Assembly: GCA_023213395.1 (NCBI GenBank) | Contig: CM041465.1 | Location: 111,545,741-111,609,740 of the forward strand | From: Cycas panzhihuaensis | Lineage: Eukaryota > Cycadophyta | Reading direction: 5' to 3' | DNA length: 64,000 nucleotides | Part shown: one piece after another, positions 45,409 to 57,871 of the stretch | Layout of the letters: every line of letters starts with the position of its first letter | Position numbering within the stretch: the stretch's first letter is position 1 | Made by a program: the position numbers and the translations under genes | The notes under the pieces: generated by a model | What the model saw: the letters and a program-made list of their open reading frames with translations, nothing else | What the model was told of the DNA's origin: nothing | Databases searched by the model: none

Positions 45409-46623
45409 CTGTAAAACACCACGAAACTAGTCAGATCCTAACTCATGCTCACCCCTCTGTCTTCTGGACTATCCCTCGGTCTCGTTTGGTTAAGATTTAG
45501 GGGCCCTTAGTCCCTCTTCTTTATTTTTCATCAGGTCTACCTTCGCATTGCGCTAAACTTTATAGTACTGCAAAGTTTAGCCTATGTCCCGCGGTGATCG
45601 AGGCCATGTGGCAAAGACCGTGGCATCACGATCTTTGTCGTGGTGTGAATGTCACCCCCTCTAAAGGGGGGGTTTCTCGCCTAAAAACATAAAAGGATTT
45701 ACCTAAGTGGGCTACATCTAGGCCCACTTAGACCAGGGCTACCTAATACCCTAGTCCTGCCTCTCTCTGGGTCTAATTTGGACTCTAGGAGATCATTTCT
45801 CACCCATATAGGGCCCAAAACTACACTAGAAAGTAATAAAAAGTAATAAATTTTAATCAACAAGATGGAGTTAGGTTTCGATGATCCACTCACTAGATCC
45901 AGTCGTATCATCGCCATCTCATCACTCTTGTCTCAATGGCTATCTCCCGATCTCGATTCAATGGTTAGATCTTCTCCCGTGTGCCTGCAAAATCAAGCAG
46001 TGCTCTATTGCGTAAGGAAAGGGCTTTGAATTCATTCATGAGCCCATGAAAATAAATCATATTTTTATTGATTTTCCTTATATAGGTGGGGGTCCTAATG
46101 GATACTTTCTCTGTTTTTACTTTTGAGACAGCCCTTGAGATCGTCTCTTATCCCTGATCATCATTGCCTTCTGGCCCTATTACTCATTGTGATTCCTTAG
46201 CCTTCATTTTTCTTATCCCTCCTAGTACATTTTTGGCGCCTTGTAGATGCATTTTTGCTAGGGTCCTTCCATCTCATTTTGCATGTCACTCCCGTGCTTG
46301 CCCAATTTTATACTCGTTTGGCTCGTTTCGCCATGATGGACTCATTTTTGTAGCCTGTTCCTGCCCCTGGGGTCTCCAGAGGGAGTGCTCCCTCTAATCG
46401 AGGTCATTATTTACTTTCTTAAGCAACCTTTGGCATCCAAGGGTGGTCTTCTTGCCGCCCGCTCCCTGTCAGTGGTTGGATAGTCTACTTCTATCCTTAG
46501 GTAGCCTCATTGTTGAGTCCTCCTACCCTTCACTACCACCATTACTAGCCATACGAGCCTCTTTTTCTTTGACTCTGACTCTGTTACATATCTTCTCTAC
46601 CAAGATATCTTTTCTCCTCACCC
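45409..46623. other. G2 region between antisense gene and second RNase H
   Basis: Homologous to 31175-32381. It holds the 26-bp hairpin (45612-45637), a C-run/G-run hairpin (45654-45672) and probable upstream sequences of the antisense gene. No plus-strand gene is supported. Confidence 0.45.
45612..45637. other. Conserved hairpin, G2 copy
   Basis: The arms CAAAGACCGTGG and TCACGATCTTTG surround a 2-base centre. It is the same position as 31378-31403 in G1, with paired differences. Confidence 0.55.
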
Positions 46624-47150
46624 ATGACTCTTTTCATCTTGACCGACAACGGAAGCCGTGGTAACCTGGGTCCCTTTGCTGCCACATGGATTTTTTGTGA
46701 CCCTTCTGGACATGATTTCCTACATTCCAAAATCTTCCTCCTCGATGCCACCAATAATGAAGCCGAGTACATGGCCGTTATTGAAGCCCTCACTAATGCA
46801 CTATGTTTCCACCACAGATCCATTATTCTCCTTTGTGACTCTTAGGTGGTGGTGTCCCATCTCACCCAGGTCTACCAAGTGTGATGCCCATGCCTAAGAG
46901 CCCTCGCTTTGACCACCAAGTCCCTATTGGCTTATTTTTAGTCTGTCAACATCTGACACATCCCTTGGGCCCTCAATGTTGAGGCAGACAACCTTATTCG
47001 CCTCATCCTTGAGTGTCGCCTCCCTCTTCTTGTTGACCGCCCTTGAGAGACTTGCCTAGTTGCCCAAGTCTTGGGCCATCTTACATCTCACTTTGCAATC
47101 TGCTTGTACCTCCAAAAGCTAGCCACTAATGAGGTTAAACTATGGCGACC
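46624..47150 (+). pseudogene. Gypsy G2 second RNase H domain
   Basis: The frame MTLFILTDNGSRGNLGPFA keeps the first catalytic Asp and the GS-x-GN-x-G loop. LDATNNEAEYMAVIEAL has the Glu, and ILLCDS the second Asp, followed by a TAG where G1 reads CAG. HIPWALNVEADNLI holds the fourth acidic residue. All four expected acidic positions are therefore visible in this copy. The tail continues to LATNEVKLWRPLGLL. The open stretch is 46624-46845. Confidence 0.8.
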
Positions 47151-47445
47151 ATTAGGTTTACTTATTTACCCTTTCTCTTGTCACCATTATACTTTTTCTC
47201 TACACTTTCATGATGGGGGCATCCCCCTCATCCATCATAGCTTCTAGTCGGTTCCCAAGTGGCACATAGGTAGCCCCTATGTTGTCTCCACCCCTGTCCT
47301 CATATCCATGCATTCTGCCATGACACTTGCTGACACACTTGGCTCTTGTTCTACTTATGATTGATATATATACATGTACTACTGATAGTTTTGTTGCCAG
47401 CATTCGCCATTGCACCATGCTTCTGAGTAGCGAGGCTCTGATGCC

Positions 47446-47455
47446 TAGGGGGCAG
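47446..47455 (+). other. Polypurine tract of G2
   Basis: TAGGGGGCAG directly before LTR3, equivalent to 33219-33228. Confidence 0.75.
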
Positions 47456-50257
47456 TGTTTCCCAACTACCAGGAATGGATATGGATAGGTCGACTCTGGT
47501 AAGTGCAGGTATGCTTCTTCCTTTTCACCTTTGTTATTCCTTTGGAAAGGTATATAGAAGCATTGCCTCATTGCATGATTGACTGCTACATTTGAGTGAT
47601 CACCTTGCATCTATTGCTTGATCATGCTGCTTGTCATAATTTTTAGCCTATGACGACCCACGGGACCTACCTTTCTGCAAGGTAGGCATCCCCATGGTGC
47701 TCTACAACCCTCTGTGCCACCTCCACATCACCTCAAGCCGCACTTGACTTGTATGACCCGCTCATACCTTGATCTTGTATCCCTTTCACAACATTTCTGA
47801 GAATCCTAGCCCTTAATGCCTCATTTGGCCTAGTTCTCACATCACCCAGACTGTCCCTAGCCACATGGATAGGAGGGCCAGCCCCTCTTAGGCCTGTCAC
47901 ACCTCTTCTAAGGCTCCTAGAACCTTGACCATTGTTATTTTAGCATTCTAGTCTTACACTGCTGTAAACTAGGCAGTACCATGAAGTTTACCATGGTGTG
48001 ACTGTTGCAATTCATTTCTTTTATCCACGATGGAAATTCTCATTTTTTTTTTGTGGAATTACCACATGAACAAGTGACCAACCCATCCCTATTTTCACCC
48101 TAATCACTCAATTAGGGTTGGGATGAGTATATATCCTGAAAAGTTCATCATTTCACATCTCTTAGCTCTCAAATATCACATGCTACTGCTGTAATTCTAC
48201 ACTCTTCCTCCTCTCTTTCATAGGTACACCTGCAACTTTGAATTTTCTACCATTCTAGCTTAGGATCCTCCTGTAGCAACTTTGTCCTATGGTGGGAGAG
48301 TCACCTCCAAGCATTTTCAAGTAAGATCTCCTTGTTTCTTCCTCAACTTCACCTAACAAGTGTCTACTATAGCTCCCCTTTAGGAAACACTCTGCAAACC
48401 TTGCAGGACCTACCCTCCTCCGTTGGTTGTAGGGGTAGATCTTCCCTCAACTCAGCCCAATAGGTAACCCTTATCTTGTTTTCATATTTCAGCATATTTT
48501 TACTTCATTAGAACCTATTTGAAAGTGTATTTTTCTTCCATTTTATCTTTTGGTTGTAGAAAGGATTGTTCTTACTTGTGTTTAGCTCTGGATACCTTGA
48601 TCTTCTTCCCATACTCCATTGGTTTTCTCTAAGAAAGTTGTGGGAGAGGGCTTATAAGGATTGCATGAAGGGAGTAAGGTGGGATCTGTCCCAATTAGAC
48701 CTACTCCCTAAGGACAAACCCCTTCCCATCCTTCCTCTCCTATGCCCATGCTTTCCTTGAGCTAACTAGGAGTGGGTGGAATCTAAGCCTGTGCTAGATA
48801 TTAGCGTACGTAGCCCTTACTGTGCTGATTCTAGGCCTGCACACTCTTCTTTTGGGCCTTTTCTATACCCCCAACTTTGCCCAGCATCCATTCAGACCTT
48901 TGGTGAGGCTTGTGTGGTGATTCGTTATCCGTAGCGACTCCGCTACCTAAGCATCTCTCCTACGTCCCTCACCATTCATCCCCTTATTTGTTGGATGCTC
49001 ATAGACTATCACATAACCTTCTCCTTGCTATATTTTAAGGTTGCATGGAGAGCCCTTTGTGGAGGATTTTTCCATCCTGAGGCTGCCTTTTCCTTCTTGC
49101 TTGGTATGCATGGTCTTTCTTTGAGAATAGTAGAATTATTTTAGTAGTAGTTACACTAACTTAAAATATAAAATTTTAGCATTCATATCATATCTATGTC
49201 TATATAATATCTTGCATATCCTTCTTAGAAGGGAAAACCTCTTGTGGGTGTAGGTTTGAAGCAAAGTTTGTGAAGAGGAAGAATGTATGACTCTGGGTAA
49301 GTCTTCACCCTTCTTTTCTCTTCTGCTTGATTTGCTTCTTGGTACGTTTATTTGCTTTCCTTGCTTTTTTTTCACTTCTCTTTGTCTTTTGTATGAGGAA
49401 GGTAAGGAAGACCCTATTTTCCACACCAACTTTGGCTACACACCAATGATAGGTAGGAGGGCATACATTGCACGCAAGTGAGGTTCTTCGTCAACCATTA
49501 CACTTCCTGGGTGTGCCTCATCTCTCTCTATCCACCCCTTTCCTTTTTACGCTCTTATCTAGTATCTATTTCATTTGCTTAATAGATCACATAAAAGTAA
49601 AAAGGGTAATAAATTAGCTACTTGTATTTGCTTTGCATAAGTGTGTTGTGTACTTATTCTTCATAGGAAAAGGGCATAGTAGGGACTGCATTCCTCCCCC
49701 TTTTTCCTATCTAGTCTGAAAGTACCCTTAGTTGCATTTCATTTAGTTTGCACACTTGAATGCATGCAAGACACTTGTTCTTTTTTTCTCTTAGCCTTTT
49801 GTTATTGAATAAAAGAGAGAGAGAAAAGGAGAATAGCTCTTAGTCCCTTTTTCTTCATTCCTTCCCTTGGTTAGATTTGCTTTAGACCAATTAGCTTACG
49901 GAAGTCTACCTATGCTTGTCTTAGGCCCTTGCCTATAATCTTTTGTCTCATGTTTCTTCACCATAGGAACCTCTCCATTGAGGGTTCCTCCTCTTCCCTT
50001 CCGGCCATTCAAGGGTGGGAGGACTTTCCTCTTTGAGACCATCTAGGATACCCATGTGTATACCCCCCCTCTCAAATTTGAAAGATACTCCGAGGTAGTT
50101 GAGTGCCATTTGTGGGTCCCGAACTCGTGCTTCGGTGCATAGATGCCTTGTGTTGTGTTCCCTTTTGCTTATAGGTTTCCATCCATACCCCCAGCATTAG
50201 ATGTTGACCACCTCAATTCTTATCAATCATAGTGACCATCCCGCAGATGCGACTCCA
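47456..50257 (+). repeat. Gypsy LTR3 (3' LTR of G2)
   Basis: This 2802-bp LTR runs from TGTTTCCCAAC to GCGACTCCA. By eye it is less similar to LTR1 and LTR2 than they are to each other in the first 200 bases. Copia E sequence begins next to it. Confidence 0.8.
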
Positions 50258-50269
50258 GTAACCAGCTTC

Positions 50270-51005
50270 AAATACAACTTGTTTATCATCAATATCCTGT
50301 ATAAATTCTTGGTCGCCATATACAATAATGATTTCATCAACCTTAGGAAGCGAAAGCTTGATTAACTTGTATAATCTTTGAACTTGAATCAATGCTCAAA
50401 GAAGGAATATCATTTAGACTAGAATCAATCCAAGACTCATCTTCTATAGAACCATTAGATTCATATTTAATTTATCTTAAAACCATGGCATCATCTAAAT
50501 AAACCTTTATCAATTCATCACTCTCAACATCTTCAGTAGTAGTTGTAGTCTCATTAATGCATTCAATCATATGCTTAGTAGTAGTTTCATCAATATTCAA
50601 ACATTCTTCATCTTGACATACCATTTCATTAGTCTTGATAATATTTTCTTCATTTGATTTACCTATATCATAATCATCATTGACCTTATTTACCTTTTCA
50701 ATCATTCATTACATCTCTTCAAGAGTTTGTTCAAATACTTCCCTTAAAAATCCCAAGCTTCCTTAGCAGTACTTGCACGTTCAATCTTAGGAATGATAAA
50801 ATGGTATGTGGAAGGGAGATCAACCTTATCTAATGCAGCAAGAATCATGATGAATGTCTTTCTGTCTTTCTGTTCAAGCATTTCCTTTTCTTATTCATCC
50901 TTATGGATACCATATCCATCAATAACAAGTTTCCTCAAACCTCTAGCTATGAAAAAAACATCTCATTTTAAATTATCCAAAAGAAGTAGTTTTCTCCATT
51001 ACACT
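50270..51005 (-). pseudogene. Copia E gag remnant
   Basis: Minus-strand text across frames gives a UBN2-type Copia gag: KDRKTFIMILAALDKVDLPS, then PKIERASTAKEAWDF (50740-50800), with the AKEAW hallmark of the last gag helices. An Asn/Glu/Thr-rich open stretch (50705-50472) follows. Several stops and frame changes are present. No zinc knuckle is visible before the junction at 50257. Confidence 0.6.
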
Positions 51006-51009
51006 TAGG

Positions 51010-54000
51010 TAACAGAAGAAACAAATCCCTTAAGTAATATTCATTTGTTTCATAAACATACATGACCATATCATTCTCATCCATGATTATAAATGTACCT
51101 CTAAACAATGTCCATTTTTCAATGAACAAACTCACCCATTAATCAATATATTTCTCATGTCTCATGTCCCTCACATCACTGACTTCATCATCGCATCATC
51201 ATCTTATCTATATTGTTAAACAATCAATAAGTATGTGAACCACATTTTTCACCATCAAATCAATGCCTCATAACTTTCACAAAGATCATACATGCCATAT
51301 GTCACCATTAAATTGCCAAGACACACCACACTACACTCAATTACACAAAACACAATTCATGCCATAACATTACCAATGAATAAACTAAATTCATATGCAA
51401 TGATCTATACCACTCAATAGTTTGCTTGCTTTTTTACATTTCAAATAGCTCCATCAAATAGCTTGACCTCTTATCAATTTGTGATAATAGTTGCCCATAA
51501 ACAAGCCTTCTAATTACCTTTCTCTTACCCTATCTTTCCAATGTCATACCCTCAACTTTGCCCATTCAGTTGATTAAAACACACCATCAAATATTTATAA
51601 TCTTGTCCTTAAACATGTTCAACAAATACACACTCTTGTCACACTTTTAATTAATGAGAACCAGTTTTTCCATAGCTTAAAAGAATAGTAAATAATGAAT
51701 CCAAAACTAATCTTTACCAAGTAAATTTCCATCAAATGGTAGTCCAATAAATCACCCCAATGTATAAAACTAATAACCACTCAACACATAATGAGCCAAT
51801 AAACTGCTAGAAAGAACTAATCTAATTTTCATATGTCTAATTGCAAATACATCGATCATCAAAATAATCTCTTTGAATAAAACATGATAACATTGTTCTC
51901 TCTCATCACAATACAATCCAACTAATATATCTCAACCCAATTACTTCAACATTGATCATGCTTGCTTCAATCTCACCTAAGATGTTATAATATAAATTTG
52001 GGAAATCTTTGAAATATGATAAACTAAATGGTGATCAATAAAATAAATCAAAAAAATTAATGTCATCACAAAGTCAATTAATCAAAGATGATTGTTATGA
52101 AGGGTGATCAAACACAACTTCAATATTAGCGTTAAATACAAGGGTTTTCTTAAAATGAAAAACTATGACTCATGCCTCATAGACAAATGCAACATATTGC
52201 ACATTAGACGATAGTGAATCTACATATGCAAAATGGCATCTTATGCAATATTCATAGGTGATAAGATTAAACGCAATCTAAGTAAGATTAATATATTTCT
52301 CAAATGTTGATCGACTACAGATGATGTCACACCACTAGGGTAGATTAAATACACCAATCCAGAAATTTGGTGATCAAAATTAATGAGTGACTAAAATCAC
52401 AAAGGTAGTGGATGAATGAACGATGGCTATGCATATACAACAGTGAGTTTATTAAAAACCAACAATGCTATATATATTGGTCAAGCCAAATAATATCAAC
52501 AATGAAAAATATATTCAACTAGCATCTCCATCAAATATAGATAAATGGTTCATCAAATAAATATATATACCATGGGTGATTTTAATAGCTAATTAAAACA
52601 TGCAGACCTATAATGCATAGAATGACGATGAACACTGAGTAGGTAGCATGCAAAATTCACAATAACAAAGGGCACATACAAAGGGGATGGTTATGCCTAG
52701 GTGAATCTACCCCTTAGTGGAAGAAATTTGATGATGAACAATTAATCTTCATATGACTTTTCTTCTTAATAATTAAGTAATAGCAACTCTGTTATTAGCA
52801 GGGTAGATAAAGTCAACCATAGCCAACACAGGGCATAAGTCTAAAAAATACAAGATAAGCGAAGGTCAGAATGGAATGGTCCAGCTACACAAATGAAATG
52901 AGCACCTCAAACAAAAATGATAATGATGGGAAAAACGAACAAGCTATGAAGTTCACGTAGGCAAAGGGCATAGGTCAAAATACATAGTGGACAAGCAAAT
53001 CAAATTGATATATGGCTGCTCTAGAATCTCCATATAGTCTTTAAATAAACTAGAGCACAATATAAAGTACAAATAAACACAAGAAGAAAGTGCCTAAATA
53101 GACTGAATAGTGTAATGAATATGGCCAAATAAACATGAAAGGAAATGGGAATAAACACTTTCAAAGCGGGTTCAAATGGAATTAAATGGTAGTATAAATA
53201 ATCTGAAACAAACTTAAATGGTCTTATTAATAGAATGAAATGGGTTCTCAAATGGACTGGAATGGAAACAGAGTAAAAAATAAGAACAAACAAGGTTCAA
53301 TGAACTAGGTTGGTTAAATATAATAAAACAATATCTCCCATCTCTCTATAGGTATAGGTACTATATTAACTTGGGTTTTACCAACATAATTGGCACTATA
53401 GATAATGGAAGATTACCTTTATTGTGATGTAATATGACTCTATATATTAATGCTATGATGGACCTGCATTCAAAGGCAGACAACTATGATAGACGCATAT
53501 GCAAATACATGTGATGACTTCTCTCCAAACTCCGTGGCTCATATAAATTCATAATAAGATCTCTTCAACTAGACTAGGTAAGTTTTATCTTCCACAAAAT
53601 AAGTATAGATCTCAACAGCTCCAAATACACAAATAGGATAGATCTACAATTATGAGTTTTCTTCTTCACATGGCTATTTTTAATCCCATGGCAATGACTT
53701 AGGGCAAGAGATTTAAATATGAATGATTCACATTGCACTTGTAATTATTCATGACCATGGCTTTACAACTCAATGTTTGAAGGAGAAAACACAAAAAATA
53801 CTATAGTTTTCTCAGTGATAAGCTATATAAAACCATAAAACAATCTCCACACAAAGTTAGGTTTTCATCCTAACATCACCACAAATGAACGAAGCTTGAA
53901 CATGACAATAAATCATGAACTCATGAAGCATGAATGAGTTGGCAATAGGCTCTACAGAGCCACCTTCTTACGTTCACCACAGATAATAATGGGGCTTCTA

Positions 54001-54196
54001 TAAGAGTATGAGCATAATCACCATAACTACAAGTGAAATCATAAATAACTTGGCAAATTGGCATTCAATAGAATTAGGGTTTTACTAACTAAATTTGTAG
54101 GCAAAGTCATCTCGCATGTCACCTCGCACAACCTCAATGATGACAAACTTATCTTGCTCAACCTGGCTTCACCTCGCTCAAGTTCATTTTAACCTT
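51010..54196 (-). other. Copia E leader or unidentified sequence
   Basis: More than 3 kb, AT-rich, with no recognisable domain. One minus-strand frame of 90 codons (53293-53021) is hydrophobic but low in complexity, and I do not regard it as a gene. AAATGG-type words recur loosely at 53140-53270. Confidence 0.35.
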
Positions 54197-54208
54197 GCTC
54201 TGATACCA
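54197..54208 (-). other. Primer-binding site of Copia E
   Basis: The minus-strand TGGTATCAGAGC is an exact initiator tRNA-Met-type site, directly next to the LTR end TTCCAACA. Confidence 0.85.
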
Positions 54209-54433
54209 TGTTGGAAAACATAACCTACAGACAAATAATCATAAAAAGAATAAAAACCTCCATGATCAAATGATATCCTTAAGGTACCTCAAATTGAATT
54301 AATAAAAATATCCTTACATCATTATACAAATATGATACACTATGTTTTGTATTTATAATACATGCCATGATAGTGAGAGTGGGACTCACTTATATGTGGG
54401 ACAAAAGAAATGTGCATTATTAATATTCTAATA
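54209..54433 (-). repeat. 5' LTR of Copia E
   Basis: This 225-bp LTR, read on the minus strand, runs from TATTAGAATATTAATAATG (a decayed TGTTAGAAT start) to TTCCAACA. TATA-like TATAAATAC is near 54346-54354. Copia C resumes immediately to the right. Confidence 0.7.
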
Positions 54434-57213
54434 TTTTGGTGGGAAGTATAGATGTCAACCATGCAGCTATAATATCAAAGACTATAAAAGATCCATCTCA
54501 ACTATGACATGAGAGACTTGGGAATATAAGTGAGAGAGGACTTAAGGTAATGATGAATTGTGAGTCGCTTCCTTACTTGCAACTTTTAGATTTGAGCTTT
54601 TATAAATATTGTGTTATTAGAAAGTAGTATAGACTCAGGTTTAAAGTAGGGGGTCATACTAGTAAAGGTCTTTTAGATTATATATATTTAAATGTATGGG
54701 GACTAGCTCCTATAATATCTTATGGGGGATCATTGTACTTTATCATATTTATAGATGATTACTTAATAAAGGTATGGGTCTATTTTTTAAAAGGAAATAT
54801 GATGTTTTTAGTGTATTTAAATAGTTCAAGGTAGTGGTTGAAAAGAAAACTAGTAGGATAATCAAATATTTAAGAATTAACAATGGAAGTGAGTTCAACT
54901 CCTTAGAGTTTGAGAACTATTATAGATAACTTGGGATCGAAAATCATATGACCACTATATATACTATGTAGTAATATGGCATAGATAAGTACATGAATAT
55001 AACACTCTTGGAAAGAGTAAGAAGCATGCTAAGTAATACAGGAGTGGAGTTGGGCTTGTGGGAAGAAGTTGTTCATATAACTTATTATTTAGTAAAGAGG
55101 TCACAATCACTCATAATAGACTATAAGATTCATAAAGAGGTATGGACTAGATATCCATGTAGCTATTCAAATTTGAAAGTTTTTGGTTGTGATGCTTATA
55201 CCTTACTAATAAAAGTCAACATTCAAAGTTAGACCTAAAATCCAAGAGATATATCTTTGTTGTTTATGGTGATAAAGATGGTGTGAAGGGATATAAGTTA
55301 TAGGATCATATTACCCACAAAATCCCTATTAATAGAGACATTATGTTTGATGAATCTCCTTTCTAAAATCAAATAGTATAGAAGTTGAAGTGAAATAGGA
55401 GTAGAAAGTTGAACATTAGTAAGTCAAGCTTGAGACGTAGCCATCTTTAGAAATGGAAAAGTAGGAAGAGCTTTCTAAAGTTGAATATGTAGACCTATAA
55501 GAGCATGTGGACACTCCTCCAATAACTATTAGAATATATACATAAGTCAGTTATCCACATGATAGGTACAACTCTTCTATATCTGTTACTTTGGTTTCTA
55601 GTGATGGTGAACCTACATGCTATCAAGAAGGAGTAGATGATATCCACAGTGAGAAGTACAAGAGGGCTATACATGAAGAGATAAATTCTTTAAAGAAAAA
55701 TAATTTATGGGACTTGGTAGAACCTCCACATAGTAGGAAGACTATTGGATGCATGTGAGCTTTCAAGAAGAAAATAAATGTTAATAAAAATATTAACAAA
55801 TACAAGGCAAGACTGGTGGCTAAAGGCTTTGTAGAGAAAGAAAGTATTGATTTTTATGATATCTTTTTAATAGTTATTAAACTTGTTTTAATTTAGGTTC
55901 TATTAGCATTAGTAGCTTCTCTTGATTTAGAGTTAGAGTAGCTAGATGTAAAAATAACCTTTTTACATGGAGATTCAAATGAGGAGATCTATATAGATTA
56001 TCCAGAAGGGTTTATATAGGATGGCAGGAAAAAAAATCTTTGCAGGCTTAGGAAATTATATGCCCCAAAACAATCACCTAAACAATGGTACAAAAAGTTT
56101 GATACCTTCATGGGGAGCTAAAATTTTAAAATAAGTGAGTATAATCATTGTGTTTATTTTAAATTCTTAGACAATAGCTTAATCATTATCTTGGTATTAT
56201 ATGTTAATAACATGCTAGTTGTAAGAAAGAGTATGGTAGAAATCAATAAGTTAAATGTTTAATTAGCTAGGAATTTTGATATGAAAAATCTAGGAGTTGC
56301 AAAATAAATCTTAAGCATGGAGATACAATAAGACAGGAAAAATGGTAATCTATGGTTATCACAATAGAAATATATGGAGAAGGTACTAACTAGATTTGGT
56401 ATGGTAGATGTGAAACTAGTTAATATCCCACTGACTTCCTATTTCAAGCTTTTTCCAAGTATGATTCCTAGTAGTGAAGAAGAAAAGTATTATATATCTC
56501 ATGTACCTTATGCTAGTGTAGTAGGAAGTTTAATGTATGTCACAATATGTATAAGACCTAACATTTCACATGTAGTCAGTGTAGTTAATAGGTTTATAGA
56601 AAATCTAGGAAAGGAACATTGGGTAGTAATGAAATAGATGCTTTGGTGTTTGAGGGGTACAAGTGACTATTACACTACCTTTATTGGTAAAAGTAATCAA
56701 GTTTATGGATATGTTATTTCAGAATTTACAAGAGATTTAAATAAGAGAAGGTCTACTTTGATTTATGTGTTTACTCTTACAAGTGGTCTAATTAATTGGA
56801 TACCAAAATTATAGAGTACAATTACATTATCAACTATATAAGTCAAATATATTGCTATAACATATTCTTATAAGGAACCAATCTAGTTACAAGGTCTATT
56901 GGTTAAGCTTGGAAAGAAACAGAAAAAGTTAAAGGTATTTTGCGATAGTCAAAGTGCCATTTATTTAGCAAAGAACCTAACTTATCATAGTAGGATAAAG
57001 CATATTACTTATAAGTACCATTCTGTTAGACAACTTATGGAAGCAGGTAGAGTGGCACTTAATAAGTTTAACATAAAATAGAATTGTACTGACATATTCA
57101 GAAAACCAGTACTATTTAAAAAGTTTAAATGGTACTTGACTTCTCTTGGTTTATAGAAAAGGTAATGAATTCTTCAAAAAAGATATCATGTAAATTGTTG
57201 TCAACGTATAGTT
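54434..57213 (+). pseudogene. Copia C copy b, integrase to RNase H
   Basis: This continues the Tnt1/Tork-like Copia whose gag is at 18152-18920. GAG-pre-integrase text (C-x2-x-RKQ-like YRLRFKVGGHTSKG) leads into integrase (YGGSLYFIIFIDDY, KVWVYFLKG, then open 54993-55232 ending in VFGCDAY). RT starts near 55670 (KKNNLWDLVEPP, KYKARLVAKGF, FLHGDSNEEIYIDYPEGF, QSPKQWYKKF). Its catalytic box is Y-V-N-N (56200-56211), with both aspartates changed to Asn. RNase H is open in pieces (56374-56637, 56899-57081: FCDSQSAIYLAKN, KHITYKYHSVRQL). About 370 bp between the zinc knuckle and 54434 is missing compared with copies c and d. Confidence 0.82.
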
Positions 57214-57871
57214 TGTTAGAAAATATGACAACAATGTTTTGGAGGTTAAAATTTTGACAAGTTGTCAACATGGTTTCTCTTCTAAATTTTCACAGTATGA
57301 TCCAAGAGGGTTAGGAGTACCCCTTGGTTAGGGGTTGCGAGGGGTGCTAGAACCCCCCTTATAAATGGAGGTTTAGGGGAAATATCCCCTAACCCAAAAA
57401 GATAGAACTATAAAACATAGTAAATTGTAAAGAAAATTGAGGTTATTCATTCAAAATATGCTAGATTTAATGGTTGAGATTTGTCCCTTGTATGAATCTC
57501 TCATATAGCCCAATTTAGGGTGTTTTTTCACTATGTTAATGGTATTCAATATATTGGATATACTGTATTGAGTAGAGATGGCTTGTTATTATTGCCATGA
57601 GTATTTTACTGTAGCTTATATACATTTCTCCATTCTTAGATAATAAAGATTGATACATTGCTTGTATGGATGTTTCCCTAACATATTACTAAGGTTTTAC
57701 CATGTTATATGTAGTGTAGATATGATGCTTTGGCTTTCTAATTTATTTATTATATTATCTTTGGTTTAAGAACTTGCATGTTAAATTTTAACTTTAATTC
57801 TTATAATTAGTTATAAAATAGTTTAGATCTTGATGGTGGTTTCTTATTATTAGGACCTAGTTTTCTCAATA
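57214..57871 (+). repeat. Copia C LTR, second
   Basis: This 658-bp LTR runs from TGTTAGAAAATATG to CTCAATA (a decayed CAACA). It lies between the pol end of copy b and the gag of copy c. PBS TGGTATCAAATC is at 57874-57885. Confidence 0.85.

Larger units (their letters stand above)
18921..50257 (+). mobile_element. Tat-like Gypsy array (G1 and G2 sharing an LTR)
   Basis: Three LTRs (18921-21685, 33229-35863, 47456-50257) separate two complete internal regions in the same orientation, giving an LTR-internal-LTR-internal-LTR array of 31 kb. The 5-mers at the outer edges, ggagg (18916-18920) and gtaac (50258-50262), do not match. The flanks also differ in kind: Copia C gag on the left, minus-strand Copia E on the right. 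The array is therefore not a simple insertion. Each unit would be about 17 kb, in the size range of the largest plant Gypsy elements. Confidence 0.85.
50258..54433 (-). mobile_element. Copia element E, 5' half only
   Basis: A minus-strand Copia with a 225-bp 5' LTR on the right (54209-54433), a PBS and a gag region at about 51005-50270. Its protease, pol and 3' LTR are missing on the left, where Gypsy LTR3 adjoins. On the right it abuts Copia C sequence, which resumes smoothly at 54434, so E was inserted in Copia C before its left part was lost. The gap of about 3.2 kb between PBS and gag is unusually long and may hide further insertions. Confidence 0.7.

Noticed and set aside
53021-53293. 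A 90-codon hydrophobic minus-strand frame in Copia E
   Set aside because: Phe/Leu/Ile-rich text arises from A-rich sequence on the other strand; no family motif and no partner copy to support it.
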